Of a stretch of DNA of 64,000 nucleotides, positions 61,064 to 64,000 are shown in pieces (positions within the stretch are counted from its first letter, which is position 1; every line of letters starts with the position of its first letter). The notes beneath the pieces are model-generated. The model had not been told where the DNA came from, made no database searches, and saw only the letters and a list, made by a program, of their open reading frames with translations. A program made the translations under genes and the position numbers. The stretch spans positions 94,707 to 158,706 of the forward strand of contig WBMV01006535.1 of assembly GCA_013396655.1 (NCBI GenBank). Reading direction: 5' to 3'. The DNA comes from Campylorhamphus procurvoides. Taxonomy: Eukaryota; Chordata; Aves; Passeriformes; Dendrocolaptidae.

Positions 61064-62924
61064 TTGAACAATTATGATTAAGTTGGACCCTACTATTATA
61101 TATATAGATAAGATAGTGGGCTAAAGTGGGTTTCCTTTTTCTTCATTTAACATTATGCTCTGATTTCATTCATTGCATCTGCTAAAAGCTCTCTAAGTTA
61201 TAATCAAAAATTTTAAACAAAAATCACATAAAACTTGCAGCTGAAAAAGTCAGAACCAATAGCATTTGTGACCTAGGAGTGCATAATTCTCAAAACAATT
61301 TGATGGCATCAGAACTGGCTGTTTTAGCAAGTCATATTGAGATACACATGCATGCACACTGGAGAACTACTTCTTTCTGTTTCATCTGATTTAGAGCACA
61401 GTTAGACAGCTATTGTAAACAACTATGGACTCCTCCTTCTTTTTCTCAATAAAGGACACACTGACATTCAGTACAACAAAAATTGAAATAAATCCATTAC
61501 AAATTTCTGTTTCATAACATCGTAAATACACAACCTTATTTTGCTATCTGCTTGAATACTTTTGTATACTCTCCTCATACAAGAATGCCATAAAAAATCA
61601 CTTTGGTCAAGATAAAAATACCACATCTTGAAATGGTTGGCAACTAACACTTCTCTTAGATCTTTCAACAAAACCTGATTAAAAATAGTTTTAACACTTA
61701 TCAGTAATAGTCAAATGTATTAGAATATAAACAGAATAACACAAGAGAAATTTCATGTGGTAAATTAGATTCTATTGTCTAAATGTTTGTTTGTTTAAGT
61801 CACCAATCAACATCTATGGAGGACAGTATAACTATATCTACGGAGCTAGCAATTATCTGTGTGTGTGTGTATATATATATACACATATATGCACACACAC
61901 ATATATTTATATATATACATATATGAGCTTAACAGTGATGAAAATCCAACTGTGTGAAAGTGCTTTTTTCTTGGAAATATATGAAGGTAGGTAACAGTAG
62001 GTTTAATAAGATCTACACTTTGTACTATGTGTATTATTTAATATTGCAGCATGAAGTGAGTTTCCAGCAAAGGTATAAATTTTATGACCTTGAGGAATGT
62101 TCTATTTAACTCTGCTGTTTCAAATATTTCATGACAAATACAAACTTTGAAAGAATTTTTTTTTCCCTTAAGACATGAAAATATTGGAGCCCTTTCAAGG
62201 CTAAAAGTAAAGAAACGTGCACCAAAAGTACATTGGAAATGTACTTGTAAAATACAAAGACTGTTGTTAATGAAAAAAAAAAAAGGGGTCTGTACTAAAA
62301 TCCGCCCTTGACACAGCTCAATTGGAGCTAATGAAGTTGTGCCAAATGGACCGTGTTGTGTTTCCATAAAGCTGTTCTGAAATTACATACCTGCTTCAAA
62401 TGCATAAATAATAGGGTAATAGTCAACAGGAAAAAAAAAACCAGAAACACGTTCACCATTGTCATCTCTTCCCCGACATCTGTGGAGAATTATGCTCATG
62501 TTTTTGCAAGATTACTTTAAAGAAATTTTAAGAGTGTATTGCAGAACAGTAGATTTGGGGTTTTCTGACTGGCAGCCAGGAGAAACCTGAGGGCAATAAT
62601 AATTGAATATTCCCTTTTATGAGCCAGCACTTCCAGCCCCTCTACCCCCTACCTCTCCCCCATTTCATTTTTTTCAATTTTAAGACAGAGATTTCACTGG
62701 AAGTGTGCTGCATTTGTCGAGTTTTGCTCAACATCTCCATTTAGCAAAGGTTAAAAAACACTTATTACACCTGCACATCCCATTAATTTGCAATGTTTCA
62801 TTCATCTACTTAGTAAATGTGCATAGACTAGATATTACTTTTTTTTTTCCAGAACACCTAAAATTAATACTGAAGGACATTTTTAAAGGAAATTTAAGGA
62901 TGTAATGTTGCGTACTGCTTGTAG
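61064..62924. other. Non-coding AT-rich DNA with a microsatellite
   Basis: No gene recognised. The minus open frame at 62038-62367 has no motif. The TG/TA/CA microsatellite at 61860-61925 is listed separately. Confidence 0.6.
61860..61925. repeat. TG/TA/CA compound microsatellite able to fold back
   Basis: (TG)n passes into (TA)n, then GCACACACACA and more TATA words. The left TGTGTGTGTG (61860-61869) and right CACACACACA (61892-61901) are complementary, and the stem continues through the TA part, giving about 17 pairs around an 8-nt loop. Confidence 0.85.
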
Positions 62925-64000
62925 GTACATCTTCTGCATAATCACCTCCTTGTCACGGGGGAGAATCTTGCATGCCCTTATGAGGTTGTGAGCTGTGCTA
63001 GCGGTGGTACATGCCTCCAGTAGGGTCTCCCATGCTAGTCACGTCTCAACTGAAGGGTCAGACAAAGTGTGTCCACGGGCAACATGGGCTTGTTAGCTCC
63101 CCAGCAACAATCCTAGGAGAAGGATAACTCTAACTCCAAACCCTGGCAGATGGAGCTCGCTTAGCCCTGTAAGGCCATCCATCTAAGAGAAGGATACTCT
63201 AACCAAACCTACATCCTGAGGACTTTGTTGCCACCGTCAAAGCTCACTTGGCCCTGGCAGCTGAACCTTAGGAGTAAAGGGTGGGGCCAGTTCTGCACAC
63301 GCTGTGCCTCACCTAAAAAATACATTGCACAGGCTCTAGGCATCCCCCCCACACTCGCAAAGCCCTGTAGCAACAAGTGAGGGACGAAACGGCAGGTGAG
63401 AAGGTGCACTGGAAGCTGCAGCCTCAACCCTGCATGCAGGTGGTTCAGGACATTGGTAGCTCGAGACTGTCCTGGAGATGACAGTCTGGTTTGGCAGCAT
63501 CCTGAATGACCAAGCAACCTTTTTCAAGGAAAGCACTGCTTGCTCCACATGGAGGGGGGCCTAAAAAAGGTGGTCTAACCAACGCTCATCTCCACCCTTC
63601 ACCTGGTTGGCTTGCCACAGCCAACTGGCATCTTCCTTGCGGTCAAATGAAAACAAAACCAAAAAGACAAAGGCTTGAACCTGCCTCCAAAGGTGTGTCC
63701 AACCAAATCAACTATAACATGTTGGAACATCAGAACCACGCTCAATTCTGTGGATGGTGGAGGTCCAGAGCATCATTCTGCTCTAACTGCCCATGAACAG
63801 TCACGACTCTACATCGACATTGCTGCTCTCAGTGAAGTCCACCTCCATGAGGTAGGCAGCCTTAAAGAACAGAACGCTGGCTACACACTCTATTGGTCAG
63901 GCAAACCCAAAACTGAAAGTCACCTTTCAGGAGTTGGTTTCATTGTTAGAAACTCCATTACCTCCAAACTTGAAAATTTGCCAACAGGTCATTCCGATCA
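62925..64000 (+). mobile_element. RTE-type non-LTR retrotransposon (probably AviRTE), 5' part, runs off the window
   Basis: From about 62925 the base composition changes to GC-richer, CpG-containing sequence with the pattern of the long 5' UTR of the avian RTE element as I remember it ('aatcacctccttgtcacggggg' near 62940-62962, then 'gttcaggacattggtagctcg', 'atgacagtctggtttggcagc'). Two similar words, GGAGAAGGATAACTCTAAC (63117-63135) and AGAGAAGGATACTCTAACC (63186-63204), form an internal repeat. An endonuclease coding frame follows. The element is cut by the window end, so reverse transcriptase and 3' end are not seen. Assignment to an RTE-clade endonuclease is firm; the AviRTE name is an inference, since it is the RTE family known in birds. 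Confidence 0.75.
63651..64000 (+). CDS. AP-endonuclease domain of the RTE retrotransposon ORF (partial, broken start)
   Basis: The frame starting at 63651 is open for 116 codons to the window end. It holds the hallmark motifs of the apurinic-type endonuclease that nicks target DNA for retrotransposition: CWNIRTTLN (from about 63720), with the conserved Asn after Trp, and IDIAALSEVHL (from about 63809), with the catalytic Glu. These are followed by AGYTLYWSGKPKTES, SGVGFIVRNS and LENLPTGHSD. RTE proteins have this domain at the N-terminus, then a reverse transcriptase, which would lie beyond 64000. A TGA at 63648-63650 closes the frame upstream and no in-frame ATG precedes the WN motif. The nearest ATG (63647) is in another frame, so there is probably a frameshift near the start. 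Cellular relatives are CFDP2-like proteins, themselves RTE-derived. This copy is likely dead, though the visible domain is well preserved. Confidence 0.85.

Noticed and set aside
1..64000. CRISPR arrays, operons, ribosomal RNA or tRNA genes, mitochondrial insertions
   Set aside because: I looked for direct-repeat/spacer arrays, clustered long frames, rRNA/tRNA words and mitochondrial gene words; none was seen, and the CR1 and LTR content shows animal nuclear DNA.

Overview
This is a piece of vertebrate nuclear DNA, almost certainly from a bird. Most of it is AT-rich, CpG-poor, non-coding sequence with short and random-looking open frames. Against that background there are several 3' ends of CR1 LINEs, a set of retroviral LTRs of families I know from neoavian genomes, many T/G- or A/C-rich tracts, microsatellites, and at the right edge the start of an RTE-type non-LTR retrotransposon. 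There are no bacterial features and no operons. I find no complete host protein-coding gene; the window is intergenic, or a very long intron.

Layout. 1-6.6 kb: AT-rich DNA, a minus-strand LTR (3156-3740), a minus-strand CR1 3' end that still encodes the degenerate reverse-transcriptase C-terminus (4546-5132), an AT-rich hairpin at 5.6 kb, and a second minus-strand LTR of another family (6217-6537). 6.6-19.7 kb: mostly featureless, with a small repeat-and-inverted-repeat structure at 7.25-7.47 kb, a CpG-bearing block at 13.5 kb and a GC-elevated unclassified block at 16.0-16.6 kb. 19.7-20.5 kb: a minus-strand LTR. 24.0-24.6 kb: the best candidate regulatory locus, with GATA motifs, a TATA box, a CpG-rich leader and a consensus splice donor on the plus strand. 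It is either a host first exon or an LTR-type promoter. 28.4-29.0 kb: a plus-strand class I-type solo LTR with an exact 4-bp target duplication. 30-37.5 kb: three CR1 fragments, a compound palindrome at 32.3 kb and a pentanucleotide microsatellite at 36.9 kb. 46.4-52.3 kb: two copies of one LTR family in opposite orientations, flanking a roughly 400-bp pyrimidine tract. 59.6-61.1 kb: two different LTRs 166 bp apart; the first carries two CTCF-like motifs. 62.9-64.0 kb: the 5' region and start of the endonuclease domain of an RTE retrotransposon, probably AviRTE, running off the window.

Nothing here works as a pathway. The biology visible is the history of transposable elements and possible regulatory sites: the 24.2-kb promoter, LTR promoters and polyadenylation signals, and CTCF-like sites inside an LTR. 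Family assignments rest on remembered consensus patterns and on motifs in the sequence, not on a database search.
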